Positions 26,682 through 35,318 are shown, counted from the first letter of the stretch. The stretch: 64,000 bases of DNA from Streptomyces sp. NWU339 (GCF_003143855.1 NZ_QFRK01000001.1:323614-387613), one strand, 5' to 3'. The notes: a model not told the origin generated them from the sequence alone. Made by a program: numbers and translations.

Positions 26682-27041
26682 ATGCCGAAGCCTGACAAGC
26701 TGATCGTGGAAATCGCCGCCCTTGTGGAGTCCGGGCAGAGCAATCAGATGTCCCTGACCGTGGTCACCGGTGGTGCTGTCATCACCGGTCGCCTGGCTCC
26801 CGAAGCCGTGTGGAGGCAGAGGGTGTCGGAGGTGCTGAAGGACTCCGCCCGCCTGGGCGAGTTCTCCGCTGTCTTCGACGCCCCCGCGAAGAAGGACGGG
26901 CCGCCCACGCATCTGCACTTCCATGTCGCCCGGATCCTGCAGGGCGCGGTGGGGATCCCGGAGACGGGCGGGATGTACCGCGTTGCGATCGAGGACGTCA
27001 GTGCCTGGACCGTGGGTGACTTCAGTTACTCCGACCACTGA
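26682..27041 (+). CDS. GvpU-like gas-vesicle accessory protein
   Basis: This 119-residue protein contains MSLTVVTGGAVITGRLAPEA and later THLHFHVARILQGAVGIPE, ending DVSAWTVGDFSYSDH. The order of a GAVI-S/T-G strand, an HL...V...G strand and a final strand ending DV-x-W/F-x-x-G matches my memory of Bacillus GvpU, a small protein that modulates gas-vesicle assembly. No other gvp gene lies in the window, so here it is an orphan with unknown role. ATG 26682 gives MPKPDKLIVE. A strong bidirectional hairpin follows. Confidence 0.55.
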   Translation: MPKPDKLIVEIAALVESGQSNQMSLTVVTGGAVITGRLAPEAVWRQRVSEVLKDSARLGEFSAVFDAPAKKDGPPTHLHFHVARILQGAVGIPETGGMYRVAIEDVSAWTVGDFSYSDH

Positions 27042-27071
27042 CCCACCGCCGCGCCGAGAGCGGCACGGCAC

Positions 27072-27115
27072 GCAGTGAGGGTCCGACCGGCGCGCGCCGG
27101 TCGGACCCTCACTGC
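27072..27115. terminator. Strong bidirectional hairpin terminator
   Basis: 20-bp perfect arms (left arm begins GCAGTGAGGGTCCGACCGGC) surround a 4-nt loop between the convergent GvpU-like and SCO5918-family genes. It can stop transcription from both sides. Confidence 0.8.
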
Positions 27116-27143
27116 TCTGTTCGGCTCGCGCCTGTCCCGTCGG

Positions 27144-27461
27144 TCAGATGGACATGGGGGCGCCAAGCATCGCGGAAGCCCGCTGGAGCGGGTCGACGAT
27201 CCTCGCCGCTGAGGCCGCTGAAGCCTTGGGGACGGTGCGGCAGGTGAAGCCGAGCTGGGTCATGGCCCTGAGGACTTCGCCGTCGCTGAAATCGCGGCGG
27301 TCCTGGCGGGTGATGACCTGGCCGACCTGCTTGGCGGGATAGTGGCGGCGCCCGATGACCACGGAGTCGCCGGTGACCGGCTCGGGTTTGACGCCCTTCA
27401 TCGCTTCCAGCACGCCGCCCTTGGTGAGCTCGAACGGAAAGCGGGCGATGACACAACGCAT
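27144..27461 (-). CDS. SCO5918-family protein (cold-shock gene group)
   Basis: This 105-residue protein, MRCVIARFPFELTKGGVLEA through VIGRRHYPAKQVGQVITRQD and DGEVLRAMTQLGFTCR, matches a streptomycete family I remember next to a DEAD-box helicase and a cold-shock gene (SCO5918-SCO5921). Its biochemical role is unknown; the small basic, soluble fold would suit nucleic-acid or ribosome contact, which is speculation. It is last in a minus-strand run with the CBS protein, helicase and cspA-like genes, 47 bp after the CBS gene. Confidence 0.75.
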   Translation of the reverse strand: MRCVIARFPFELTKGGVLEAMKGVKPEPVTGDSVVIGRRHYPAKQVGQVITRQDRRDFSDGEVLRAMTQLGFTCRTVPKASAASAARIVDPLQRASAMLGAPMSI

Positions 27462-27508
27462 GATGCCTCACAAGGAGAAGAGGAAGGGGCCGACCATGGT
27501 GTGGCGGT

Positions 27509-27913
27509 TCAGCGGGAGAGGACGACGACGCCCAGGGCGTTGCCGTGCTCGTCGACCACGGGCAGGGCCCCGAGCCGCTGGTGGCGCATCGCGTGCTCGG
27601 CTTCGGCCACCGTGGTCAGCGGCGAGGCGAAGGGCCCGCCGTCGTCGGAGATGTCGCGCAGGCGGACCCGGTCGGTGTATTCGGGACTGTCCCGCACGGC
27701 GGTGAGCCGGGCCTGGGTGACCAGGTCGGTGTACTGGCCGTCCTCGTCACAGACGACGAGGTGAGCCGTGCGGGCGGCGGCCATGACGGACAGCGCCACC
27801 TCGACGGTCATGGCGTCCCAGACCTGAGGCCCGGCCGAGTCCGTGGCATCGGTAACCGTTCTGGGCACGGCGTTGGTGCTAGTTGAGCGGGAATGCATCT
27901 GGACCAGCGTCAA
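27509..27913 (-). CDS. Single CBS-pair protein
   Basis: This 134-residue protein has a CBS pair: AGPQVWDAMTVEVALSVMAA opens the first motif, and AEAEHAMRHQRLGALPVVDE with GNALGVVVLSR closes the second. CBS pairs sense adenine nucleotides. The TTG at 27913 is preferred as start because AGGAGG lies 6 nt upstream; the next in-frame ATG (27898) lacks a site at proper distance. It lies between the DEAD-box helicase and the SCO5918-family gene on one strand, probably co-transcribed, and may tune the group to energy state, which is inferred. Confidence 0.8.
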   Translation of the reverse strand: MTLVQMHSRSTSTNAVPRTVTDATDSAGPQVWDAMTVEVALSVMAAARTAHLVVCDEDGQYTDLVTQARLTAVRDSPEYTDRVRLRDISDDGGPFASPLTTVAEAEHAMRHQRLGALPVVDEHGNALGVVVLSR

Positions 27914-27959
27914 GAGGTGCCTCCTGCAGAGATGTGTCAGCTTCCTGATCAAGACGGTT

Positions 27960-29450
27960 CTAGGCCGCGTCGGAGACGGACCGTCGTGCGGGCGCGCGCC
28001 GGGTCGCCGAAGCGGAGCGGCGCCGACCGCGTGAGGTGGCGCCGCGCTTGGGGCGGTCGACCACCGGTGCGGTGATGACGACCGGGATGCCGGAGGGGGC
28101 CTGGGCACCGGTGATGCGGTGCAGGGCCTCCGCGCCCGCGCGGACCTGGGTGGTGTGCGGGACGATGCCGGCCATTGCCATGAGACGGGTCATGGCGCGG
28201 CGCTGGTTCGGGGTGACCAGGGTGACGACGCTGCCGGACTCGCCGGCGCGGGCCGTGCGGCCGCCGCGGTGGAGGTAGTCCTTGTGGTCGGTCGGAGGGT
28301 CGACGTTGACGACGAGGTCGAGGCTGTCGACGTGAATGCCGCGCGCAGCGACGTTGGTCGCCACCAGCACGCTGACGTGTCCGTTCTTGAACTGCGTCAG
28401 CGTACGGGTGCGCTGCGGCTGCGACTTGCCCCCGTGGAGGGAGGCGGCCCGCACCCCGCTGTTCAGGAGGTGCTCGGTGAGGCGGTCGACGGCGTGCTTG
28501 GTGTCCAGGAACATGATCACGCGGCCGTCGCGTGCGGCGATCTCGGTGATGGCCGCGTGTTTGTCGGCGCCGTGGACGTGGAGCACATGGTGCTCCATCG
28601 TCGTGACCGCGCCGGCCGACGGATCGACGGAGTGCACGACGGGGTCGTTCAGGTAGCGGCGCACGAGCAGATCGACGTTGCGGTCGAGAGTGGCGGAGAA
28701 CAGCATGCGCTGACCCCCGGGGCGAACCTGGTCGAGCAGGGCGGTGACCTGCGGCATGAAGCCCATGTCGGCCATCTGGTCCGCCTCGTCGAGGACGGTG
28801 ACCAGGACCTGGTCCAGCCGGCAGTCGCCGCGTTCGATGAGGTCCTTGAGCCGTCCGGGGGTGGCGACGACGATCTCGACGCCGCGGCGCAGCGCGCCGG
28901 CCTGCCTGCTGATCGGCATCCCCCCTACGACCGTCGCCAGGCGCAGCTTCACGGCGCGGGCGTACGGCGTGAGCGCGTCGGTGACCTGCTGCGCCAGCTC
29001 ACGCGTCGGTACGAGGATCAGCCCCAGCGGCTGCCGGGCCTCGGCGCGCTGCCCGGCCGTACGGGCCAGCAGGGCCAGCCCGAAGGCGAGGGTCTTGCCG
29101 GAACCGGTGCGCCCCCGGCCCAGGACGTCCCGGCCGGCGAGGGAGTTCGGCAGCGTCGCGGCTTGGATCGGGAACGGGGCGGTCACGCCCTGTGAGCCGA
29201 GCGCGGCCAGCAGCTCCATGGGCATGGCGAGATCGGCGAAGCTCGCCGCGGCGGGCAGCGCCGGGGTGATCGTCTTCGGGAGGGCGAACTCACCCTGCAA
29301 CGCGGCGGGGCGGCGGCTGTGACCATTGGAACGAACCGGTCCGCCGGAGCGGCTCGGGGACGATGAGCCGAACCGTTTGCCGTTCTTCCCGGGGGCGGTG
29401 CTGCCGTTCCGAGTGCGAGCGAAGCGGTCGTTCGTGCGTGTGCGGTTCAT
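27960..29450 (-). CDS. Cold-shock-type DEAD-box RNA helicase
   Basis: This 496-residue helicase would unwind structured RNA in the cytoplasm. It has a basic Ser/Arg-rich N-terminus, the Q motif (FPIQAATLPN), motif I GRTGSGKT, PTRELA, TPGRL, motif II LDEADQM, motif III FSATLD, RT in GGKSQPQRTRTL, NVAARGIHVD and motif VI HRGGRTARAG. A basic C-terminal tail ends RRAPARRSVSDAA. ATG 29450 follows AAGGAAGG. It heads the run with the CBS and SCO5918-family genes and lies 0.3 kb from a CspA gene, so cold-induced expression is likely. A second, longer DEAD-box helicase at 42-44.6 kb is a paralogue. Confidence 0.92.
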   Translation of the reverse strand: MNRTRTNDRFARTRNGSTAPGKNGKRFGSSSPSRSGGPVRSNGHSRRPAALQGEFALPKTITPALPAAASFADLAMPMELLAALGSQGVTAPFPIQAATLPNSLAGRDVLGRGRTGSGKTLAFGLALLARTAGQRAEARQPLGLILVPTRELAQQVTDALTPYARAVKLRLATVVGGMPISRQAGALRRGVEIVVATPGRLKDLIERGDCRLDQVLVTVLDEADQMADMGFMPQVTALLDQVRPGGQRMLFSATLDRNVDLLVRRYLNDPVVHSVDPSAGAVTTMEHHVLHVHGADKHAAITEIAARDGRVIMFLDTKHAVDRLTEHLLNSGVRAASLHGGKSQPQRTRTLTQFKNGHVSVLVATNVAARGIHVDSLDLVVNVDPPTDHKDYLHRGGRTARAGESGSVVTLVTPNQRRAMTRLMAMAGIVPHTTQVRAGAEALHRITGAQAPSGIPVVITAPVVDRPKRGATSRGRRRSASATRRAPARRSVSDAA

Positions 29451-29735
29451 GCGGGACCTTCCTTGATGCGGCACATATCAAGGAATTCCCGCAGCAGTGC
29501 GCAGCATGGAGAATTGCAAGAACGGGCCGGTGGAACGCGAAGCGAATCTGGCCGGCAGAAAATCCGTGCGGGCGCAGGCGCTGAAATGGGTGACGCGATG
29601 TGGATGCAATACTCAGGGCGTCGACTGCGATGCAGCTATGCAAGGATGCACTGCATCCCCGAAAGGGAACCCGTGTGCGTAAGTCCGCGGATTCCTCGCA
29701 GTCGTCCCGCAGGTGAAACCACTACGGGAAGTGCG
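29451..29735. other. Leader and promoter region of the helicase gene
   Basis: This 285-bp region is less GC-rich than the genes. It probably holds a long 5' leader as is usual for cold-induced helicases. No conserved RNA motif can be named, and no ORF is supported. Confidence 0.45.
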
Positions 29736-29779
29736 TACAGCTGGGGCCCGCACCCCGAAGGATGCGGGCCCCAGCTGTA
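29736..29779. terminator. Hairpin terminator after the CspA gene
   Basis: 17-bp perfect arms (TACAGCTGGGGCCCGCA and complement) around a 10-nt loop begin 15 bp past the cspA-type stop codon on the minus strand. Confidence 0.8.
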
Positions 29780-29793
29780 AGTGCGTGCCGACG

Positions 29794-29997
29794 TCAGGCG
29801 GGAACGATGTTCTCGGCCGTCGGGCCCTTCTGGCCCTGCGCGATGTCGAAGCTCACCTTCTGGCCTTCGAGCAGCTCGCGGAAGCCCTGGGCGGCGATGT
29901 TCGAGTAGTGGGCGAACACGTCAGCGCCGCCGCCGTCCTGCTCGATGAAGCCGAAGCCCTTTTCCGCGTTGAACCACTTCACGGTACCAGTAGCCAT
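29794..29997 (-). CDS. Cold-shock domain protein (CspA family)
   Basis: This 67-residue single-stranded nucleic-acid-binding protein is a classic cold-shock domain: [20 protein letters not shown] carries RNP1 (KGFGFI) and DVFAHYSNI is the RNP2 region, with the usual ending [10 protein letters not shown]. It would act as an RNA chaperone. The ribosome binding site GGAG lies 8 nt before ATG 29997. It is followed by a strong terminator, so it is transcribed separately from the helicase gene on the same strand. Confidence 0.95.
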   Translation of the reverse strand: MATGTVKWFNAEKGFGFIEQDGGGADVFAHYSNIAAQGFRELLEGQKVSFDIAQGQKGPTAENIVPA

Positions 29998-30302
29998 GTC
30001 ATATCTCCTTTGGGGCAGTGCATCGGAATCCACACTGCGCGGACGCCGTGTCGCCGCGATGATCACCCCGCCCGGAAAAAGACCGGAAAATACAAAAGCG
30101 CTTCCAGCGACACAGAAGCCGGCCGGAGAGCACTTGAAGTTTCGGGAACCACAACTGCAACCGAGATCGACAGTAGCACGCCGCAGCGGCCTGCGGGCGG
30201 TGAAGAATCCCACGTTAATTATTGCGGCAGGAAATCTGTCTGCATGTTCCGCTGAAATCTCACCTCGCGGACACAGCTATTGATTCACCCGGAGCGCAAC
30301 CT
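29998..30302. other. Promoter and 5' leader of the CspA gene
   Basis: A GC-poor stretch (30070-30260) precedes the gene, consistent with a long cold-shock leader. No ORF is supported. The inverted end of an IS1380 remnant starts at its far edge. Confidence 0.45.
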
Positions 30303-30668
30303 TTAGCCTCGATCTTTCGTGATCGGCCGTCAGCTCTTGCTGGCGGCCGATCTACGTTCGGCGGTGTTCTTCGGACGTGAGGGCAGCCCGACTGTCGCGT
30401 CGGGTGGGCGTCGGGTTCCACGGCTCCGGCGGCGTGGTGCTGTTCGCAGGAACGGGACTTGCTGGTCAGCCGGGGTTGGGAAGGGTTGCGAGTCGCTGGA
30501 TCGCACCGCTGATCACATCGGTCCAGGGCCAGTGGCGGGCGAACCTCAGGTGCCGGCGGCGCGCGGTGGTGACCAGCTGGACGGCGGCGGAGAGCAAGCG
30601 GAGTCGCAGGCGGCGGGGCTCCCAGAGCCGGGGTACCTGTCAGAGCGAGCATCGGCATCCAGCCTGGA
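30303..30668 (-). mobile_element. Truncated IS1380-family element (3' end only)
   Basis: The terminal repeat CCTCGATCTTTCGTGA at 30307-30322 matches both ends of the IS at 13233-14888. The minus strand carries the transposase C-terminus in broken frames: WMPMLALTG, then after a one-base deletion RLWEPRRLRLRLLSAAVQLV and RHWPWTDVISGAIQRLATL. The 5' three quarters of the element is missing. Its inner edge is fused to the relaxase gene. Confidence 0.8.
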
Positions 30669-31275
30669 GCCACTCACGGCTGGTGCGTTCCCATCCGAGG
30701 CGCTGGGCCTTGTGCATCTCCGCCTGGGTGGGGCGGCGGGTGGCGGTGCGGTCGCCCTTCTTCAACTGCCGCAGGCCATAGTCCTTCTCGATCTGCCGAC
30801 ATGCGTCGCCCACACGGAGACCGCTGTCGTGAAGCTTGGGACGGCGGCCGTCCTCACGAACCGTGGTGGCGAGGATGTGGATGTGGTCGTCGGCGTGGCG
30901 TACGGCGATCCAGCGGCAGCCGAGGTCGCCGCTCGCCGAGACGATGCCGGCGGCTTCCACGATGCGCTGGGCGATCTCCGCCCACTCGGAGTCGGAGAGG
31001 TGGCGGTCCTCGGGGGCAGCACGAACGGGGCAGTGCCAGACGTGGTCCGTGATCTTCTTGCCGAACTCGCTGTTGCGCAGCCGCACGGGCTCGTCGAGGT
31101 GGCGGGTGAGCTGAGTGAGGGTGGCGTCCTCGTTGCGTCCGGGATCGGGCATGTCGAGCATCGCGAAACCGGCGACGATGTGCGGATCGGTGTGCTCGTC
31201 GTGCCGACCCGGCCCATAGAGGTACGCGAGCAGGCCGCGTGTGTTGGCCCCGGCCGGTTTGATTGCGGCGATCAT
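30640..31275 (-). pseudogene. Relaxase/mobilization nuclease, 3'-truncated
   Basis: The surviving 200 or so residues are the N-terminal catalytic half of a MobA/MobL-like relaxase: MIAAIKPAGANTRGLLAYLY, a HIVAGF motif near residue 33, and the metal-binding histidine motif DDHIHILATT (about 128-137). Full-length relatives have about 500-600 residues. After REWLQ the frame enters the IS1380 remnant and stops (GCRCSL). The start ATG overlaps the mobC stop as ATGA, so the two were translationally coupled. Nicking activity might remain, but the C-terminal partner-binding part is lost. Confidence 0.8.
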
Positions 31276-31988
31276 GCGGACAGGTCCTTCGTCGGGTCGG
31301 TGGGCTCGCGCAGAGCCTCGGCGATCAGCTCCAGCAGGTGGTGGAGCTCAGCGAGGTTCCGGCGGATGTCGGGCGGAGTGAGGTCGCTGTTGAGCGCCCG
31401 GGCGATCTGGTTGACGTTGACGCCGATGCGGTTGAGGTGGCGCAGTACCCGCGTGCGGAACTCGTGCGTACGGCGGCGGTCCTCGGACAGAGGCAGATTC
31501 GCGGTGAACCGGCCGTCCATGAACGCGAGGACGACATCGGCGGCGAAGCCGGATTCGCCTTTGTAGCCGTGCTCTGCGGCGACCTCTTGGAGGCGCAGGC
31601 GTTCCTCGCCAAGGAAGCGCAGAGGGCCGACGCGTTCTACGCGCTTGTCGCCGGTGAAACGGCGGATCGTGGGCTGAGCACACTGGGCATGCGGATCGCT
31701 GGACGCGGGGCGGAGAACGGCTCTCTGCGCGGCGGGGAATTCGTCCGGCTCGGGGCCGCCCTCGGCCCCGACCCCCGGGTCCGGCGCCCCCTGGCGCCGG
31801 GCCGTCTCCGCCACCCCCGGGGCGGAGATCCCCGAAGGCCGGCCGTGAGTCGGACTCGGGGTACTACTGGCTCCGCCAGGGGCCGTCCGTCCGAACGCCT
31901 GCCGCAAACGCGCCAGCAGCGCAGGGGACTTCGCCGACGGCAGCGGCTCGTCGGGGGCGTTCTCGGGGTGGAGCGGGTCGCGCGTCAT
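31272..31988 (-). CDS. mobC: MobC-like relaxosome accessory protein
   Basis: This 238-residue protein has a Pro/Ala-rich N-terminal half and a C-terminal MobC module: GDKRVERVGPLRFLGEERLR, then RRTHEFRTRVLRHLNRIGVN and VNQIARALNSD (the ribbon-helix-helix and Asn-rich N-Q-I-A-R motif of MobC proteins). It would help the relaxase open DNA at oriT. ATG 31988 fits the coupled layout: its stop overlaps the relaxase start by ATGA. It is the upstream member of the mobilization pair in this integrative element. Confidence 0.8.
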   Translation of the reverse strand: MTRDPLHPENAPDEPLPSAKSPALLARLRQAFGRTAPGGASSTPSPTHGRPSGISAPGVAETARRQGAPDPGVGAEGGPEPDEFPAAQRAVLRPASSDPHAQCAQPTIRRFTGDKRVERVGPLRFLGEERLRLQEVAAEHGYKGESGFAADVVLAFMDGRFTANLPLSEDRRRTHEFRTRVLRHLNRIGVNVNQIARALNSDLTPPDIRRNLAELHHLLELIAEALREPTDPTKDLSA

Positions 31989-32117
31989 GGACGGTTCTCT
32001 CCAGAAAGGGACGGGGAGGGCATGCGGGGCGACGGGAAGGTCTGACGGAGCTCGAGCGCCCACCACCCCATCCACAGGTGTGGACGATCACGCGATGCGT
32101 GGGGCGGGGGCCGGCAG

Positions 32118-32151
32118 GCCGGGTGACCGGAAGGGGTTCCGGCCACCCGGC
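32118..32151. terminator. Hairpin between the DUF2637 and mobC genes
   Basis: 8-bp arms GCCGGGTG and CACCCGGC, with a second inner pairing CGGAA/TTCCG, lie 12 bp past the DUF2637 gene on the minus strand. It may terminate or attenuate before mobC. Confidence 0.5.
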
Positions 32152-32162
32152 AGGGGTTCCGG

Positions 32163-33026
32163 TCAGCTGCTGGCCGGATCGGACTCGGCGGAGGCTTCGC
32201 GCTCGGCCCGGAGGATGGCCATCACCTCGGTCAGCCGCTTGCTGCCGATCGTCAGCCCCTTGTCCTCAACTGCCATTCGGACGACGGCCCGGGTGAGCTT
32301 GCCCTGCTCAGCGGCAGCAGCCCGGCCGATCTCCACGAGTACCTCGAGTGGGGCGCCGGGCGGACGGCCACCACGCGGCTTGCCCTCAGCGGCGTCGAAA
32401 GACGATTCCGACGGCTGGACGGATAGGGCGGCCGGTGGCGCGGTGCCCTGGCCGGGCTCAACCAGTGGCTCGGCAGGCCGGACGCGCTCGACCGGAGCCT
32501 CGGCAGACTGGCCGGTTGCGGTGGCCGACGGCTCGGTGGGCCGGCCGGATGGGGTGACCGGTGGTTCCGGCACCTGCGCGGAACCAGGGCCCGAGGGGTC
32601 GACAGGCTGCTCGACGAGCTGGTGGATCTGCCGCATCAGCACGCCGAAGGCCACCATCGCGGCGGCCGGGGGAACCGCGGCGACCACGTAGTCGAGGAAC
32701 GGGACGGTGCCGGCGTCGCCCGTGCCGCTGACCCCGGCGACGTTCAGCGCGATGGAGCCGACCGATCCGATGGCGGTCACGGCGATGGCCCATCGGTCGG
32801 TGACGCGGCGCAGGGCCGCGCGGAGCATGAGCAGCTCCCCCGCGACGATGAACGCGTCCAGGGTCGCCGGCCACGCCCAACGGCGGATCGGCGACGTTCC
32901 CAACCCGTGCCGGCCGGCGACGTCGGCCAGGTGCGCGTAGGAGAGCCAGAACGCTCCGGCGGTCAGGGCCACGATGACGACGCCGGCCATGACGAGCGCG
33001 TATCGCTCGGCATCGTGCTTGGTCAT
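32163..33026 (-). CDS. DUF2637 (SpdB-like) membrane protein
   Basis: This 287-residue protein has four hydrophobic segments in its first 125 residues (starting ALVMAGVVIVALTAGAFWLS) with the conserved AWPATLDAFIVAGELLML. A Pro/Ser/Glu-rich linker and a C-terminal helix-rich domain (AVVRMAVEDKGLTIGSKRL) follow. DUF2637 proteins are the SpdB-type spread proteins of actinomycete conjugative plasmids and AICEs, acting in intramycelial spread. ATG 33026 (MTKHDAERYALV) is the conserved start. It lies between the mobilization genes and the DUF3631 gene. Confidence 0.88.
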   Translation of the reverse strand: MTKHDAERYALVMAGVVIVALTAGAFWLSYAHLADVAGRHGLGTSPIRRWAWPATLDAFIVAGELLMLRAALRRVTDRWAIAVTAIGSVGSIALNVAGVSGTGDAGTVPFLDYVVAAVPPAAAMVAFGVLMRQIHQLVEQPVDPSGPGSAQVPEPPVTPSGRPTEPSATATGQSAEAPVERVRPAEPLVEPGQGTAPPAALSVQPSESSFDAAEGKPRGGRPPGAPLEVLVEIGRAAAAEQGKLTRAVVRMAVEDKGLTIGSKRLTEVMAILRAEREASAESDPASS

Positions 33027-33135
33027 CCTCGGCCGCCCTTTGCCGGGCCGGTCCTCCGGCGACTGGTGGTGCGGTGGAGGAGAGAGGGGAAGAGGCGTCA
33101 AGCGGGATACTCCTGTGGTTTCGGCGTGGTGCGTC

Positions 33136-33500
33136 TTTGCCGTCTTGACCGTTGCAAGCGCAGGTCAGGGCGGGTACGGCAGCGGCCTCGGCCTTCCGTC
33201 TCGGCGGGTGGTGTCGGCGTCTTCGGCCCGGATGCGAGGAGGCTCAGGTGGTTCGTCGTGCCCGAGCCCGTCTCGGAGTGGCCGGGCCCCGGGTCAAGAC
33301 GGTGGCGTCACGTCTTCCGTCTCGGTGGGCAGGGCTGTGACCTGCGTTGATACGGCAAGGACGCCTGGGACGTCGCAAGACGGATCGGGACGGCGTCTTG
33401 GGCGGGCGACACGCTGGTCGTGATCGCGTTGCCGTCTCGGCCCCGGTTGCCGTCTTGCCTGGAGGCCGTGTGACCTGCGAGGTCACGGCAGGGACGGCAC
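33136..33500. repeat. Array of short repeats upstream of the DUF2637 gene
   Basis: The motif CCGTCTYGG or its complement occurs about eight times between 33139 and 33456 in irregular spacing. Two longer direct copies, starting TGACCTGCG and ending ACGGCA-GGACG, lie at about 33339 and 33471. The stretch has no supported gene. It separates the DUF3631 and DUF2637 genes and resembles an iteron or multi-site operator region. Confidence 0.55.
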
Positions 33501-33525
33501 GGACGGCAACCGGGGAGTGCGGGGC

Positions 33526-34782
33526 TCAGCCCTCGCGGGGGGCGGGGTCGGCGTCGACGGGGTGGACGGTGGGGCAGTACCGGCGCCAGGCGTCGAGGAA
33601 CTTGTTGCGCATGTAGCCCTTGCGCTGCGTCCGGTCGGCCATGCGCACGTTGCCGGACGTGATGCCGAACTCGCGCAGCATCCTGCCCAGTTCGCGGGCC
33701 GTCAGCCCGCCACGTCCCCACTCCGACCACGGAGCCTCGGGGTCCTGGCGCAGGTGGTGGAGGAGTTCCTCGGTGGACAGGCTGTCCACCTCGCGCTGGG
33801 CGACGAAGACGCGGCGGATGTCGGCGAGGATCCGTGCTCCGCTGGGGTGATCCTCCTCGGCTGCCACTTCGGCGGCGACCATTCTCGTGCACGCGGCTCG
33901 CGCCAGGCGGGGCCAGTGCCCGCCTGCCAGGTCGGCGACGATGACCAGGGGTTCCCAGGTGTCGGCGGCGCGGTCCTCGACCGGCATGTCCGGCTCCAGC
34001 CCCGCGGCCTCGTCGAGGAGCGGCCTGGCCCACGCGGCGATGCGGTCACGCAGATCGTGCAGGGCCGGGATGTCGCGGCGGGAGCGGAAGGGCTTGACCT
34101 TCTCGCCCTCGGCCCGGCGCCGCATACGGATCACGGCTGCCCGGTCCATGATCGTGTCGGGCAGGTCGCCGATTCCCGCGATGGCCGCCATGGCGAAGGT
34201 GGCGAAGCGGTGCGGGGTGTGGTCGTTGCCGACGACCCGGGTCACATACCGGTTGCGCTGGTGACCGGCGTTGAGCAGGCCGCGCATCTCCTCGTTCTTC
34301 TCCGCCATCTTCGGGGTGCCGAAGATGGTGTCCGCCTCGTCCACCAGGAGCGTGGGCGGCTGCTCCTCGGTGATCGAGCGGAAGATCGCCGCGGGTGTGG
34401 TGTTGATGGTGAGCATCGGCTCGTGGACCGTCTCGGTCAGCACGTCCAGCAGCCGCGACTTGCCGCACCGCTTGGCCGGCCCCACCACCGCCAGGCGCGG
34501 GGCGTGCTGCCACGCGGGCTGCAGGTGCGTCGCCGCCACCCACAGCGTGACCGCGTCCAGCGCCTCCGGCGAAGGCAGGATCAAGAACTTGGCTATCTGC
34601 TGCCGGAGTTCGTCCAGCAGCGCCGACCCGTGGGTCGGCTCGGGGTCCGGTATCGAGCTCTCGGCTGTCTCGGCCGGCGACGTTTCTTCGGGTTCGCGCC
34701 GGCCTGGGTTGCCCGGCACCGCGACCGGCGGCCAGGCGGCGGCACCGGGTGCGGAATAGGGCGCGGGTATCTCGGGTTCCAC
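33526..34782 (-). CDS. DUF3631 P-loop protein of integrative elements
   Basis: This 418-residue protein has Walker A GPAKRCGKS (about residues 95-103), Walker B LLVDEADTIFG and the DUF3631 signature region KPFRSRRDIP, ending in VADLAGGHWPRLAR. A C-terminal winged-helix-like part (LTARELGRMLREFGI) follows. The family is typical of actinomycete integrative and mobilizable elements and is thought to be a DNA-related ATPase or primase partner. GTG 34782 is preceded by GAGGAG at 7 nt and is preferred over longer in-frame extensions of low complexity. Confidence 0.88.
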   Translation of the reverse strand: MEPEIPAPYSAPGAAAWPPVAVPGNPGRREPEETSPAETAESSIPDPEPTHGSALLDELRQQIAKFLILPSPEALDAVTLWVAATHLQPAWQHAPRLAVVGPAKRCGKSRLLDVLTETVHEPMLTINTTPAAIFRSITEEQPPTLLVDEADTIFGTPKMAEKNEEMRGLLNAGHQRNRYVTRVVGNDHTPHRFATFAMAAIAGIGDLPDTIMDRAAVIRMRRRAEGEKVKPFRSRRDIPALHDLRDRIAAWARPLLDEAAGLEPDMPVEDRAADTWEPLVIVADLAGGHWPRLARAACTRMVAAEVAAEEDHPSGARILADIRRVFVAQREVDSLSTEELLHHLRQDPEAPWSEWGRGGLTARELGRMLREFGITSGNVRMADRTQRKGYMRNKFLDAWRRYCPTVHPVDADPAPREG

Positions 34783-35018
34783 TGGGCGGCTCCTCTTCTT
34801 GCGTCGCTGGGCGTGCAGGTCCGGCGGGCGCGGGTCGTTCGCGGGGATGCGGGCGGTGGAGTGTGTTGGGCCTCCGGCGTTGGCGCGCCGGGGGCTCACC
34901 CGTTTCTCGTGGGCTGTCGGCCACGGGCGGGGAACAGGGACAGTACGTTCACGCCTGGTGACAGTCCAGCGTTTCTGTGTCAGCTCAGCGCAGAACCGTC
35001 TGCTACGCTGCCGCTCCT

Positions 35019-35249
35019 TCACGCCGCCAGTCCGAGCAGTTCCAGCAGGTCCGCGGTCACCACCCGGTAGGCGTTGCCGAGCCGCAGCACCTTGCACGGG
35101 TACTCGCCCCGCTTCGCCAGCTCGTACCCCTTGCTCCGCCCGAGACCCAGGGCTCGATTGCCTGTATCCAGGTCAACGGCCACGGGGAGGGCGAGCAGCT
35201 CCTCCCGGCTCATCCCCTTCACGCGTGCCGCGCGGCTTCCTTCAGGCAT
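35019..35249 (-). CDS. Excisionase-like helix-turn-helix protein
   Basis: This 76-residue protein matches the AlpA/Xis-type DNA-binding module: VAVDLDTGNRALGLGRSKGY is the helix-turn-helix and AKRGEYPCKVLRLGNAYRVV the wing. Such genes next to an integrase encode directionality factors that favour excision. ATG 35249 gives MPEGSRAARVKGMSREELLA; a start at the internal MSREEL is possible. It is divergent from the XRE regulator, sharing a region with nested palindromes. Confidence 0.75.
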   Translation of the reverse strand: MPEGSRAARVKGMSREELLALPVAVDLDTGNRALGLGRSKGYELAKRGEYPCKVLRLGNAYRVVTADLLELLGLAA

Positions 35250-35318
35250 GCAGCTTCCGTCCATTCCGTGCGCCGTCGGCGAACGAGCCCATCTCGTCCG
35301 GCTCCAGGCAGGCACTTA

